DNA of 64,000 nucleotides, taken from the NCBI GenBank assembly GCA_963762635.1, contig CAVXLQ010000004.1, positions 434,001 to 498,000 on the forward strand. The letters are read 5' to 3'. Origin of the DNA: Tenggerimyces sp963762635 (GTDB taxonomy: Bacteria > Actinomycetota > Actinomycetes > Propionibacteriales > Actinopolymorphaceae). Within the stretch, counting starts at the first letter, position 1. Every line of letters starts with the position of its first letter. Below, in pieces: positions 33,699 to 44,473 of this stretch. The position numbers and the translations under genes are program-made. The notes beneath the pieces are model-generated. The model saw nothing but the letters and a program-made list of their open reading frames with translations. It was not told where the DNA came from and searched no databases.

Positions 33699-34922
33699 AT
33701 GAAGACCGTCGACGAACACCTCGCAGGAATCCTCGAAGCGATCGAGGAGCTGCCCCCGTTCGCGCAGCAGATCCTTGATGCGCACGGCTGCGCACTCTGC
33801 GAGGACGTCGTCGCCACGTTCGACCTGCCACAGTTCGACAACTCGGCGATGGATGGGTACGCGATGCGCGCCGAGGACGTCGTCGGCGCCACCGAGGACG
33901 ACCCGATCGTGCTGCCCGTCGTTGGCGATGTCGCCGCCGGCGTGGAGAAGGTGCTCGCCGTCGCGCCCGGGCTCGCGCTGCGCATCATGACCGGCGCGCC
34001 GATCCCGCACGGCGCCGACACCGTCGTGCCCGTCGAGTGGACCGACGGCGGCGTCGCGAAGGTCTCGATCTACCACGGTGCCGAGGCCGGCCGCTTCATC
34101 CGCCGCCGCGGCGAGGACGTCGTCGTCGGGCAGCATCTCGCCGGCCCCGGCACGGTCATCGACGCGAAGCAGATCGCGGTGCTCACGGCCTCCGGGCGCG
34201 ACCGGGTCCGCGTACGTCCGAGGCCGCGCGTCGTCGTCCTGTCGACCGGCTCGGAGCTCCGCGAGCCCGGGCAGACGCTCGGCGAGGGCCAGATCTACGA
34301 CTCCAACAGCTACACGCTCGCCGCCGCGGCCAAGGAAGCCGGCGCGATCGTCTACCGCGTGGGCGTCGTGCCCGATGACAGCCGGAAGTTCATGGACGTC
34401 CTCGAGGACCAGCTCGTCCGCGCCGATCTCGTCGTCACCAGCGGCGGCGTGAGTATGGGCGCGTACGACATCGTCAAGCAGGTGCTCGGTCAGCTCGGCA
34501 CGGTGGAGTTCACGACCGTCGCGATGCAGCCCGGCATGCCGCAGGGCTTCGGTGTGGTGGGCGACGACCGTACGCCGATCTTCACGCTGCCTGGCAACCC
34601 GGTGGGCGCGTACGTGTCGTTCCTGCTCTTCGTCAAGCCGGCCTTGCGCAAGATGGTGGGACTCCTGCCGTACGTGACGCCGACGGTTTCGGCAACGGCC
34701 GTTCAGGGTTGGCGGTCCTCGCCCGACAAGCGGCAGTTCACTCGCGTGGAGTACTCGATCGGCTCCGACGGCGCCGGCCGCGTCACGCCGGTCAGTGGGC
34801 CGGGCTCGCACCTCGTCGGCGGGCTGTCGCGCGCGAACGCGTTGGCGGTCGTCCCCGAGGACACGACCGAGGTCTCGCCCGGTGACACGGTCGAGGTGAT
34901 CGTGATCGACGCCGCGCGATGA
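33699..34922 (+). CDS. moeA: molybdopterin molybdotransferase
   Basis: A 407-residue MoeA, which inserts molybdate into adenylylated molybdopterin. It has the early FDNSAMDGYAMR segment near residue 45, GSELREPGQ near 185, TSGGVSMGAYD near 247, GNPVGAYVSF near 305 and domain IV at the end. First gene of a moeA-moaC-mogA operon with ATGA and TGATG overlaps. It uses the molybdate taken up by ModABC encoded at 8.2-10.8 kb. Confidence 0.95.
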   Translation: MKTVDEHLAGILEAIEELPPFAQQILDAHGCALCEDVVATFDLPQFDNSAMDGYAMRAEDVVGATEDDPIVLPVVGDVAAGVEKVLAVAPGLALRIMTGAPIPHGADTVVPVEWTDGGVAKVSIYHGAEAGRFIRRRGEDVVVGQHLAGPGTVIDAKQIAVLTASGRDRVRVRPRPRVVVLSTGSELREPGQTLGEGQIYDSNSYTLAAAAKEAGAIVYRVGVVPDDSRKFMDVLEDQLVRADLVVTSGGVSMGAYDIVKQVLGQLGTVEFTTVAMQPGMPQGFGVVGDDRTPIFTLPGNPVGAYVSFLLFVKPALRKMVGLLPYVTPTVSATAVQGWRSSPDKRQFTRVEYSIGSDGAGRVTPVSGPGSHLVGGLSRANALAVVPEDTTEVSPGDTVEVIVIDAAR

Positions 34923-35395
34923 CTGACAACCCGCGGTTGACGCACGTCGACGAGTCGGGTGCTGCTCGAATGGTTGACGTGTCATCCAAAGACGTGACCG
35001 TTCGTACCGCTCGCGCATCCGGACGGGTACTGGTCTCGGCCGAGGTCGTCGCGCTGCTCCGCGGTGCCGGCGTGCCGAAGGGCGACGCGCTCGCGGTGGC
35101 GCGGATCGCCGGGATCATGGGCGCTAAACGTACGCCCGACCTCGTACCTCTTTGCCACCCGATCGCGTTGAGTGGAGTAGAGGTGGACCTCGCGGTCGCG
35201 GACGACGCGGTGGAGATCGTGGCGACCGTACGGACCGCCGACCGGACCGGCGTCGAGATGGAGGCACTGACCGCGGTGTCGGTCGCCGGGCTCGCCGTGA
35301 TCGACATGGTCAAGGCGGTCGACCCGGCGGCGACGATCACGCAGGTCCGGGTGGAGGAGAAGACCGGAGGCAAGACGGGGACATGGAGACGGTGA
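34919..35395 (+). CDS. moaC: cyclic pyranopterin monophosphate synthase
   Basis: A 158-residue MoaC, which with MoaA converts GTP to cPMP at the first step of molybdenum cofactor synthesis. LTHVDESGAARMVDVS opens the protein, PLCHPI near residue 77 and TGVEMEALTAVS near 115 are the active-site motifs, and KAVD lies near 136. It starts within the moeA stop (ATGA). The moaA partner is not in the window. Confidence 0.95.
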   Translation: MTDNPRLTHVDESGAARMVDVSSKDVTVRTARASGRVLVSAEVVALLRGAGVPKGDALAVARIAGIMGAKRTPDLVPLCHPIALSGVEVDLAVADDAVEIVATVRTADRTGVEMEALTAVSVAGLAVIDMVKAVDPAATITQVRVEEKTGGKTGTWRR

Positions 35396-35868
35396 TGCGG
35401 GCGCTGGTGATCACCGTGTCCAACCGTGCCTCCGCCGGCGTCTACGCCGACCGCGCCGGCCCGGTGCTCGTCGACGGGCTGACCGGGCTCGGGTTCGAGG
35501 TCGACGGGCCGAAGGTGATTCCGGACGGGACTCCGGTCGAAGGGGCGCTCCGGGAGGCGGTGGCGAACGCGTACGACGTCGTCCTCACCACCGGCGGAAC
35601 CGGCCTCAGCCCGACCGACGAGACGCCGGAGCTCACTCGGCGGGTGATCGATCGGGAGGTTCCTGGACTCGCGGAGGCGATTCGGGCGTACGGTATCGCC
35701 CACGGTGTCGAGACTGCGGCACTGTCGCGTGGCCTTGCGGGGCTGGCGGGTAAGACACTGGTGGTGAACCTGCCCGGCTCGCCTGGCGGCGCGAAGGACG
35801 GCATTGCGGTCCTTGCCCCTGTGTTGGTACACGCGGTCGAGCAGGTACGCGGCGGCGACCACTCGTAA
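35395..35868 (+). CDS. MogA/MoaB family molybdenum cofactor protein
   Basis: A 157-residue molybdopterin-adenylylating protein (MogA/MoaB fold). It has MRALVITVSNRAS at the start and TTGGTGLSPTDETPE near residue 65, the AMP-transfer motif. The ATG at 35395 overlaps the moaC stop (TGATG) and is preceded by GGAG. A second in-frame ATG 12 nt earlier (35383) is an alternative. Confidence 0.9.
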   Translation: MRALVITVSNRASAGVYADRAGPVLVDGLTGLGFEVDGPKVIPDGTPVEGALREAVANAYDVVLTTGGTGLSPTDETPELTRRVIDREVPGLAEAIRAYGIAHGVETAALSRGLAGLAGKTLVVNLPGSPGGAKDGIAVLAPVLVHAVEQVRGGDHS

Positions 35869-35872
35869 TGGC

Positions 35873-36520
35873 GTGAAGGAGGCGGCCCTGAGCAAGGGGT
35901 GGCCGGTGAAGTTGGCGGAAGGACCCGTCGGCCTGCGTCCGATCCGGGTCCGGGACGGCCGTGCCTGGCGCGAGGTCCGGTCGCGCAATCTGGCGTGGCT
36001 GCGGCCGTGGGAGGCGACGCCGCCGTTGGGCAGCGACCCTCGGCCCCGGACGTTCGCCTCGATGGTGCGGATGCTGCGGCGCCAGGCGATCGCGGGGATG
36101 TGCATGCCGTTCGTGATCACCTACGACGACCGCCTGGTCGGACAACTGACCGTGAACGGGATCACGACGGGTTCGGCGCGGTGGGCGCACGTCGGGTACT
36201 GGATCGACCAGGCGTACGCGGGGCGCGGCATCACGCCGACCGCGGTGGCGCTGGCGACCGACCACTGTTTCTTCGGCGCCGAGCTGCACCGGATCGAGAT
36301 CAACATCCGCCCGGAGAACGTCGCGTCGCTGCGCGTGGTGGACAAGCTCGGCTTCCGCCCGGAGGGGCTGCGGCCGCGGTATCTGCACATCGACGGCGCG
36401 TGGCGTGATCACCTGTCTTTCGCCTTGACTGCCGAGGAAGTACCGGAGGGCCTGGTCGCGCGCTGGCTGCGTTCGCGGGCGTCGGGCGAGCCTCGACAGG
36501 GGTCGCCGGCGTCGTCGTAG
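35873..36520 (+). CDS. GNAT acetyltransferase (RimJ/RimL type)
   Basis: About 200-215 residues. GNAT signature: GYWIDQAYAGRGITPTAVAL near residue 120 (acetyl-CoA pyrophosphate loop RGITPTA) and RIEINIRPENVASLRVVDKLGF near 145. Related proteins acetylate N-terminal residues of ribosomal proteins. GTG 35873 is the first conventional start after the mogA stop, but the perfect AAGGAGG at 35876-35882 sits 5 nt before an in-frame CTG at 35888, so CTG may be the real start. Confidence 0.85.
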   Translation: MKEAALSKGWPVKLAEGPVGLRPIRVRDGRAWREVRSRNLAWLRPWEATPPLGSDPRPRTFASMVRMLRRQAIAGMCMPFVITYDDRLVGQLTVNGITTGSARWAHVGYWIDQAYAGRGITPTAVALATDHCFFGAELHRIEINIRPENVASLRVVDKLGFRPEGLRPRYLHIDGAWRDHLSFALTAEEVPEGLVARWLRSRASGEPRQGSPASS

Positions 36521-36595
36521 GGTGTCGTTCGCGAGTCACATTCGCCCCTTGAGTAACATGCCGCCCACGCGACACACCGGATCATTTGCGCCACG

Positions 36596-37481
36596 ATGAT
36601 CCGTTGCTTGCGTACCTTCGTATCTGTGGGTACCGGTCTGATCTACGCAGCGATCGTCGCGGCGTGGGCGGCCTACCTCGTCCCCCTCTGGCTCCGCCGG
36701 CACGACGAGGCGGCTGCCTCGCGTTCCGTCGACAAGTTCTCCGACGCCATGCGCGTGCTGGCGCGGCGCAAGACGCCTGCGTACGCGACTCCCGCGGACG
36801 AGGCTGCCGACCAGCTTCCGCGGCGGCCGGTGCTCGGTCCGCCGCCTCGTTCGTCGGCGCCGGTCCGGTCCTCGTCGGTGTCGGCCGCGACGCGGCGCCG
36901 ACGGGTGCTGGTGGCGCTGGTCGCGGCCCTGACGGTCGTGACCGTCCTCGCCGTGGTGGCCCTGGTGCCCTGGTGGGCGGTGGCGATCCCCTCGGGCGTC
37001 GTGGTGGCGTTCCTGTTCGTCTCCGCCTCAGCGGCGCGTGCCGAACGTGCCGCCGTCCGCTCGCCGGCGCTCGAGCACGGCCCGCTGCGCCGCAGCGCCC
37101 GCGTGACAGCGTCGTACGCGCACGGTTCGTCGGTCGCGCAACCCGGAGTTGACGACGAGGCGACGGTGCTCGTCCGCCGAGCCTCCACCTCCGAGGAGCC
37201 AGCGGCGGCCGAGCCGGCGCCTGCGGCCGCGAAGCGGGACGACGGCCTCTGGGACCCGGTAGAGGTGCCCGCTGCCGACGTACGTGACCAAGGCCCGAGC
37301 GCCCTTCACCGTGCGAACGGTCGAGCTCGGCTCGCCGGGAACGTGGACCTCGGGCCGCCTGCCCGAAGCCGAACTGCTGCTGCGAGCCTCGATGGACGCC
37401 GCAGAGCTGATCGAGACGACGGTCCAGCCCCAGCCGCCACCGGAGGAAGAGCTCGAGCACCGCCGAGCCGTAGGCGACTAA
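36596..37481 (+). CDS. SepX/GlpR-type divisome membrane protein (one extra base as given)
   Basis: The N-terminus GLIYAAIVAAWAAYLVPLW (first helix), a basic variable region and two further helices (about residues 103-145) are the layout of the actinobacterial SepX/GlpR family implicated in cell division. After DDGLWDPVEVP the frame is lost. Dropping one C of the CCC at 37268-37270 continues smoothly to LPTYVTKARAP and on to the TAA-proximal REEELEH-like end at 37481. I treat it as an intact gene with a +1 error, or less likely a real mutation. Confidence 0.75.
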
Positions 37482-37537
37482 CCCCTTCGGCCCAACCGGA
37501 GCCCGGATGCTATTCTCTTCGTCGGTTCACCCATCTG

Positions 37538-37611
37538 GGGGCTGTAGCGCAGTCCGGTAGCGCACCTCGTTCGCATCGAGGGGGTCAGGGGTTCAAATCC
37601 CCTCAGCTCCA
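37538..37611 (+). tRNA. tRNA-Ala (anticodon CGC)
   Basis: A full cloverleaf. The acceptor GGGGCTG pairs with CAGCTCC and includes the G3-U70 pair that identifies alanine tRNAs. The D-arm is GCGC/GCGC-like, the anticodon stem CCTCG/CGAGG encloses TTCGCAT (anticodon CGC, codon GCG), and the T-arm AGGGG/CCCCT carries the TTCAAAT loop. CCA is not encoded. The accessory region 37.6-47.1 kb begins directly after it. Confidence 0.95.
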
Positions 37612-37676
37612 CACAATCTCAGGGACCAGCCCGTCGTGGCTGGTCCTTTGTCGTTGGTCGGCATCATGGACGGGTG

Positions 37677-38831
37677 ATGACGACGGAGGAGCTGGCGGCG
37701 GGGGCTGTGGAGTGGTTGTTGGGTGCGGAGGTGCCGGACTCGACGCTCTATAGCGGTGGTGCGGGGGTGGTGTTCGCGCTGTTGGAGGCTGAGGCGCACT
37801 TCGGCGACTCTCGGTATGGCGAGGCGGCACTTCGCGCTGCGCGGGGGTTGGTGGCGGCTGTCGAGGATGACGGTGATGCGGGGCTTTACAACGGGCTTAT
37901 GGGGTATGCGGTTGCGCTGCACGCTGTTGATCGGCGGTTCGGCGATGCGGACGCTGCGATGGGTGTGCGGGCGGCGCTTGAGAAGGTGCGGGCGGGGTTT
38001 GATGGGGAGCGGTGGGGGCCGATGTTCGAGCTCCTTGCCGGCAATGCGGGGGTTGGGTTGGGGGCTCTGTACGTCGGGGATCTCGAGCTGGCGCTGCTTG
38101 CGGTGACGCCGTACCTCAACACCGCGGATGAGACTCCGGGTGGGGTCAATTGGGCTGTGCGGCCTGGGCCTGCGCGGTCGCATCACCTCGCGCACGGGAC
38201 GCTTGGGATTGTGTACGCGCTGGCTGCTGTGGGGGCGGCTACTGGGCGCAAGGACTTGGTCGAGCTCGCGCTTGCCGGCGCCGCTGATGTGGTGGCAAGG
38301 AACGAGGCTGGGCCGGAGGGGTTTCTCGTTCCGCACTCGGATCCTCCGCACCGGCCCGACCTGATCGAGCGCTACAGCCTTGGCTGGTGCAACGGCCCGG
38401 CTGGGGATGCGCAGGTGTTCCGGTTGCTGGGCCGGCGGGACCTGGAGGATCGCTGCTGGCACACCGTCACCACCTCCGGTCTCCCACAACAACTAAGACC
38501 CGGCTTCTGGGACAACAACGGCCGGTGCTGCGGGACGGCGGGCGTGCTCGCGCTCGCCCTCGATCGGCAGGTCGAGCGAGGGGATGGGCTCGAGTTCGCC
38601 AACGTTCTTGTCGACGACCTGACGGTACGGGCCACCGTTGACGCGGACGGCGTGCGGTGGTCCAACTACGAGCACAAGGCCGACCCGCCGGCCCTCGAAC
38701 CGCAAGCGGGCTGGGCTATAGGCAGCGCCGGCATCCTCCGCGAGCTTCTCCGCTTCGTGAGGATCAGCCGAGGAGACGACCCCGGCTACGCAGTCGACTG
38801 GCCCGACCACCCCGCCATCGCGACGAGCTAG
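37677..38831 (+). CDS. orphan LanC-like protein with CCG zinc motif
   Basis: A 384-residue alpha/alpha-barrel protein of the LanC-like family. LYSGGAGVVFALLE near residue 25 and later LAHGTLGIVYAL near 170 are the Gly-rich inner-helix repeats. Zinc ligands are visible as WCNGPAGD near 237 and RCCGTAG near 284. The usual Cys-His-Gly is Cys-Cys-Gly, as in some class II lanthipeptide cyclases. No lanthipeptide dehydratase, precursor or transporter gene is near, so a peptide-modifying role is unproven. Confidence 0.78.
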   Translation: MTTEELAAGAVEWLLGAEVPDSTLYSGGAGVVFALLEAEAHFGDSRYGEAALRAARGLVAAVEDDGDAGLYNGLMGYAVALHAVDRRFGDADAAMGVRAALEKVRAGFDGERWGPMFELLAGNAGVGLGALYVGDLELALLAVTPYLNTADETPGGVNWAVRPGPARSHHLAHGTLGIVYALAAVGAATGRKDLVELALAGAADVVARNEAGPEGFLVPHSDPPHRPDLIERYSLGWCNGPAGDAQVFRLLGRRDLEDRCWHTVTTSGLPQQLRPGFWDNNGRCCGTAGVLALALDRQVERGDGLEFANVLVDDLTVRATVDADGVRWSNYEHKADPPALEPQAGWAIGSAGILRELLRFVRISRGDDPGYAVDWPDHPAIATS

Positions 38832-39040
38832 GCGGTCCGCATGTGAGGCTCGGCTCATCCTGCGCCAGCAGTGGTGACGGTGCGTACTAGAGAACAACGG
38901 ATCGGGGTCAGTTGGGTAATCTCGGGTAATCAGAAGCTCACTGTCGGATATAAGGGAGAGCGCGGTTCGCGTGGAGTGGACGCGAACGGCGTGAAGGATC
39001 TGGGCGGGCAACCGGAACGCATTGGGGAGTGGGTTAGGTC

Positions 39041-40548
39041 GTGGATGAGTGGACCCAAGACATTCCGACTGCTGGCAGCATCGAGCTACCTCCCGACCCC
39101 CGGGCGCTCGATGCCATAGGACGCAATCATTCCTTGGTGACAGCCCTGGCCGATCTGGTCGATAATTCGATCGACGCCGGCGCGACCGCGGTCCTCATCC
39201 GACTCGTTCGGGTCGAAGGCTCGCTCCGATCCCTCTACGTCGTCGACAACGGCCGAGGAATGACGCCGGAGCAGATCGACACGGCGATGACGGTAGGTGG
39301 CAGGCGTGAGTACCGTGACGCCGATCTGGGCCACTTCGGGCTCGGACTGAAGGCGGCGTCGTTCAGTCAAGCTCGGAGTTTGACGGTCTTGACCCAGGCA
39401 TCTGGGCGCGACCCGGTTGGTCGCCGCTGGCGGCTCGATGAGGCGACCCGCAGGGGGTTCAACTGTGACGTAGTTCCTGGCCCGTTCGTCGAGTCGGAGC
39501 TGAATCGAGACTGGCACGTCTCGATGACCGGGAGTGGCACGGTCATTCGCTGGGACGATGTGGTCGCGTTCCCCGCGACTGATGACGTTCGTCGGGTGGA
39601 GGAGTTCATCGACAGCGTCATCACGACGGCATGTCAGCACCTCGGAATGGTGTTTCATCGTTTCCTTGAGAACGACGAACTCTCGGTCGACTTCGACGTG
39701 CACGACGTCGATGTCGCGTTCGTGAGTCCGCCGATCCCGGTGACGCCGACTCAACCCGTTCGGCTACTCACGTTCGGCACGGCTGGACTTCCCCAAGGTC
39801 TTCTCGGCGGACGTGGATGGCCTGACTATCGACTTCCGATGTCACCTGTGGCCCGGTCGGTCTAGCACTCCGGCGTTCCGCTTGTCGGGCAACGCCGCAG
39901 ACCACCAAGGGCTCTACTTCTACCGCCGCGATCGGCTGCTGCAGGCTGGTGGCTGGGTTGGAGTGCACGCGCCGGACCGTCGGCTTCAGCTCGCAAGGGT
40001 TGAAGTGGACATCGACAGCGACGTCCTCGGGCTGTTCCGCATGAATCCAGAGAAGTCGCAAGGTCCAAGTTGGCCCGGAGTTCGCCCGCTTGGCCGCAGC
40101 GGCTCGCTCAGACGACGGGATGAGCCTGAGCGACTACCTCGATGTCGCCGAACAGGTCTTCAAGGCATCTACCGCGCGGTCGGCCAAGCGCACTCCGATG
40201 ATCCATCCTGGGGCGGGGCTTCCTCCTCGCGTACGTAGCGCCATCGAGAAGGATATTCCGGAAGTTCGAGGTGAGGATCCCATCGACATTCGATGGGAGA
40301 CCTTCACCGACGATGCCTTCTTCCATATCGACCGGGATAGGCAAACTCTGTGGCTCAACAAGCGCTATCGGAAGATGCTTCTCGGCGGCAAGCACGGAGG
40401 ACTCAATGACCTCCCGCTCTTGAAGGCCGTTCTCTACCTCTTGACGGCGAACGTCTTCGAAGGCAGCTATCTCGGGGCCAAGGACAAGGACAACATCGAC
40501 CTGTGGCAAACGATCTTGACGATCGCCGTTCAGGCAGAGCGCCAATGA
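39041..40548 (+). CDS. GHKL (MORC-like) ATPase of the defence operon (frameshifted as given)
   Basis: About 500 residues after correction. The ATP-binding GHKL motifs are clear: DLVDNSIDAGA (N box), VVDNGRGMT (G1), GHFGLGLKAAS (G2) and GSGTVIRWDD (G3). The frame breaks twice, near 39791 (CCCC) and near 40061 (GG). Removing one base at each gives a continuous protein ending in LTANVFEGSYLGAKDKDN and a TGA that overlaps the next start (ATGA). MORC/paraMORC ATPases in bacteria accompany restriction systems. GTG start at 39041; weak ribosome-binding site. Confidence 0.75.
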
Positions 40549-41547
40549 CGGCTGAGCGGGACGTTAACGAGCGTCATCTGACCAGTCAGAACTTCGACCT
40601 CTACCTCGCTCAACGAGTGCCGGCTGTTCTGGTCCTCAGCGGGAGCCCGGACGCTTCCATCTTCATCGAACCGATCAAGGCGGAGTTGGGACTCCGCATC
40701 GAGGTAGGTCCGCGGGTGCAGGCCATGGACACCGGTATGCGAAACATCCTCTCGCGCATCGCGGTGAGGGAAGGGCGGCGCTACTTCGAAGTCGTCGTTA
40801 CGTTGCCCACAGTGTTCCGCGAGGCTTACCCGATCCTGTGCGCCATCGCGGATCGCGTTCAGCTGAAGGGAGCTTCTCCGGCGCAATCGCTTCGCTCCAC
40901 TCTGGAGGGAATGTCGTCGCTACTCCGTCCGCCCGAGTCGATGTCGCGCGAACGTGCGGTCGGACTGTACGGGGAGCTCCTCATTGTCGACGGGCTGATC
41001 TCCGCCATTGGTGAGGTTGAGGCCGTGCAGTCGTGGCGTGGTGGCCTTGCCGAAGAACATGATTTCGGCCTGCCTGAGTTCGACCTCGAGGTCAAGACGA
41101 CAACCAGCGAACGCAGAGTTCACTGGATTGAGTCTCTGACACAGCTTGTGCCGACTCAGAAGCGACCGCTGTGGCTGATCTCGCATCAGATCACGTCGGC
41201 TGGTGCGGGAGAGGGACGCACGCTAGCTGACCTCGTGGACAGGATCACGGCACGCCTCGAATCGCTTGCTGTCAGAACGGCCTTCGCGCAGTCGCTCGCG
41301 GACTCCGGCTGGCGAGACGAGACCCGTGATCAGCCTCCGACTCGTTGGACACTCAGGACGAAGAGCAGCGCGTACGCCGTCAGTGGCGACTTCCCACGGC
41401 TCACTCGGGACGCGTTGCAGGGGGCGGGCTTCTGCATTCGCGCGGATCCCTGAAGTCCGCTATCGGATAGATCTCGAGGAGTTCGACTCCCATCAGGACC
41501 CTCCAAAGCCAATCGTCCATGCCATTAGTTCTGAAGGGGCATCATGA
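40545..41547 (+). CDS. PD-(D/E)XK nuclease, DUF4420-type (one extra base as given)
   Basis: About 333 residues after correction. The nuclease core reads YGELLIVDGL (Glu) near residue 143 and EFDLEVKTTTS (Asp, Glu-x-Lys) near 182, followed by a Gln-containing helix, i.e. the PD-(D/E)XK pattern of DUF4420 proteins that travel with Z1 ATPases. As given, a TGA follows IRADP at 41453. Dropping one C near 41449 extends the protein to EVRYRIDLEEFDSH and ends at 41547, exactly overlapping the Z1 start (ATGA). This junction supports the correction. Confidence 0.75.
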
Positions 41548-44406
41548 CGTTCCCACTCGTCGAGGCCTACGTCAGCGCGTTGGGTGCGATGGCCGCCGGG
41601 CCAAAAGGGCTCGTGCGGCGTGCCCAGATGGAGGCAGACGACATAGCTCGGCACATCGACGCCTCCGCCGCGCGGCTCCTCGAACACTTGGCCACCTGCG
41701 ACTCGAACGACAAGCTCAGGATCAACCTGCACCTTAAGCTTCTGACATGGGACAACGCGCCCACCAAGGAGAGTTCTTGGGCGGATGGCACGGAGCCCAA
41801 CACCGAAGATCGCCGATCTCGCATCATGGCCGCGCTCGAACTCGACGCGGAGACCGCGGACGCGCTCACCGAACGTCTTCCCGTCGCTAAGAAGGACGAG
41901 ACTACAGTCATAGCTGGCCCATGGGATCCTTGGTACAGCGGCGATCTGCAGCGCGAACGCGACTTCTACTGGGGGCACTACGTCGAGCTACCTGAGAGAT
42001 CACAGAGGGTTGGGGAGCGGAAGCCATCGCCAATCTGGACACCGCGACGACGCACGTCGTCGAGCGTCTGATCGAGCCGACGCGAAAGGATGCCCGACAA
42101 ACGAAAGGTCTTGTCGTCGGATACGTCCAGAGTGGAAAGACCGCGAACTTCACTGGCGTGATCGCGAAGGCTGTTGACGCCGGATACCGCCTCATCATCG
42201 TGATGACCGGGACGACGAACCTTCTGCGGGAGCAGACTCAACGGCGTCTCGACATGGAACTTGTGGGCCGCGAAAACGTTCTCCGAGGCGTTGACGAGGA
42301 CGATCCGGAGGCCTCGCAGCTCATTGACTATCTAGATGATGAAGACTGGCTCGAGGGACAGTTCGTCACCCACGGCGCTAGGCCATCGGAGATCGGCAGG
42401 CCCGACATTCACAGGATGACAACGCGTCATTTCGACTATCGCGGCTTCAACAAGGGCGATCGGCGCTAGAATTCGAGCGTCGAGATCGAGTCATTGCCGC
42501 TCTGGCGCATCGAGAACCTCTTCACAAGTGACGCCCGGCTGATGGTAGTCAAGAAGAACTCGACGGTGCTCAATAATCTGGTCAAGGATCTCAAGCATAC
42601 GGCGGACAAACTTGAAGACATCCCAGCGCTGATCATCGACGACGAGTCGGATCAGGCGTCGGTCAATACCGTCGGACCCGAAAGAAGTGGGTCGAAGAGA
42701 AAAAGAAGCGCACGGCGATCAATCAGCACATTTCGAACCTGCTAGCAATGCTTCCTCGTGCGCAGTACGTCGGTTACACGGCGACCCCATTCGCGAACGT
42801 CTTCGTCGATACAACGGACGCGGAAGACATCTTCCCGAGCGACTATCTGATTTCACTTGATCGGCCATCGGGCTATATGGGAGCGGACGACTTCCATGAC
42901 CTCGAGAGCGCCAGTTCGGAATCAGAGCAGAGCCTCGCCAACTCGAAGGAGAAAGCTCACCTGCGACTTTTGTCGGAAGAAGGTGAGGATGACGAACTAG
43001 GTGGCGCCCTCGACTCGTTTGTGCTGGCTGGGGCGATCAAGCTCTATCGTTCTCACCACGGAATGGCTGATTTCAAGCACCACACGATGTTGGTTCACGA
43101 GACCATGCGGACCGCCGTTCAGAAGTCGCGCGGAGAGGCGATCAAGGATCTCTGGAGGATCCGCGGATACCAGACAGGGGGCGCGGTCCACCGGCTGCGG
43201 AAACTTTTCGATTCGGACTTCGCGCCTGTCTCAGCGGCGCTCAACTTGGGCTATCCCACGCCAGCGACCTTCGAAGAGATCGCATCCTACATCCCCAAGG
43301 TTGCCCGTCTGGTGGCACCGAATGGCAATCCCGTACTGATCGTCAACAGCGATAAGGACGTGGAGCAAGAGGACCTCGACTTCGACAAGAGGCCGATCTG
43401 GCGGGTCCTCGTCGGAGGCAACAAACTCGCCCGAGGCTTCACAGTCGAAGGCCTGACTGTCACCTACTACTCGCGGACAGTCGGGCATGCCGAGGCCCTT
43501 ATGCAGATGGGGCGATGGTTCGGCTTCCGGCGAGGATACCGCGATCTCGTTCGGCTCTTCATCACGACCAAGGTACGTGACGCCTTCGAGGCGGCGTGCC
43601 TAGATGAGGAACACTTCAGAAGCGAGCTTCGGCAGTACGCCCACATGGTGGGTGGGACGACCAACTGTGACACCGGCGGACGTTCAGCCGCTAGTAGCCC
43701 GTCATGGCCTGCGTCCGACCGCGCCGAACAAGATGTACAACGCGCGTTTGGTGGAGGATCGGTCCCTCTCGAAGGAGCCGAGCTCGGGCTATCCGAGCCT
43801 GAACGATCAAGATCGCGTTGACGCACAACCTGCGTGCCTGCCTGCCACTCTTCGCTGCTGCGGCCGGCAATGACCGGAAGCTCGTGAGCGGTGACCTTTC
43901 GTTCCACGCGCTCCTCGGGAGCCGTGACGCACGAGGAGATGGTGGCCGTTCTCACTGATCTCAAGTGGTCGACCCCCGACAGACTTCGCGCCAGATCTCG
44001 CGTGGATCGCCAGCCTCAAGCCGGACGTCATCGAAGGATGGCAGATTGTCTTTCCGAGAGAACTCGACGCGAAAGCCCGTCCGCATCCCGAGTGTGACTG
44101 GCGAGTTCAGTGTCCATGGTCGCAAGGTCGACATCGGATCCATGGTCCGAGGTAACTCTGAGCCCCGACAGCGCAAGGTCTTCGCATCCCCTCCGCAAGC
44201 CCCATACATCGGGTGGTGCGCTGGTCTATCCAGTGGTGGACCGCGAGGTGGACGAGGTGGAGACCTCCGCTGAGGGTTGGCCTCAGGGCGTAGTCGTGGC
44301 CCTGCGGCTCGGAGCTACCGAAGGCCGCGCTCCCGAGTGACCATCGCCCGTTGGTCTACCAGGTGAAGGTCCCTGACATGCCGTTGTACGCGTCATCGAC
44401 AAGTAA
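41544..44406 (+). CDS. Z1 domain ATPase/helicase-like protein (many extra bases as given)
   Basis: About 940 residues after correction. It has Walker A VQSGKTANFTG (around 42130), LIIDDESDQASVNT (around 42640, Walker-B-like), VGYTATPFANVFVDT (around 42770), GGNKLARGFTVEGL and MQMGRWFGFRRGYRD (around 43500), and PTAPNKMYNAR near 43720, all hallmarks of Z1 proteins. The frame is lost at about a dozen places (for example 41988, 42010, 42673, 42687, 43663, 43816, 43918, 43975, 44092, 44207). Each is mended by removing one base. End placed at the TAA 44404-44406, uncertain. Confidence 0.65.
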
Positions 44407-44473
44407 GTCCGGTATCCGCCGAGACACGCTCTGTGGGCATCAGCCGTGGGCGGTCGGGCGACCGGTAGGATCC

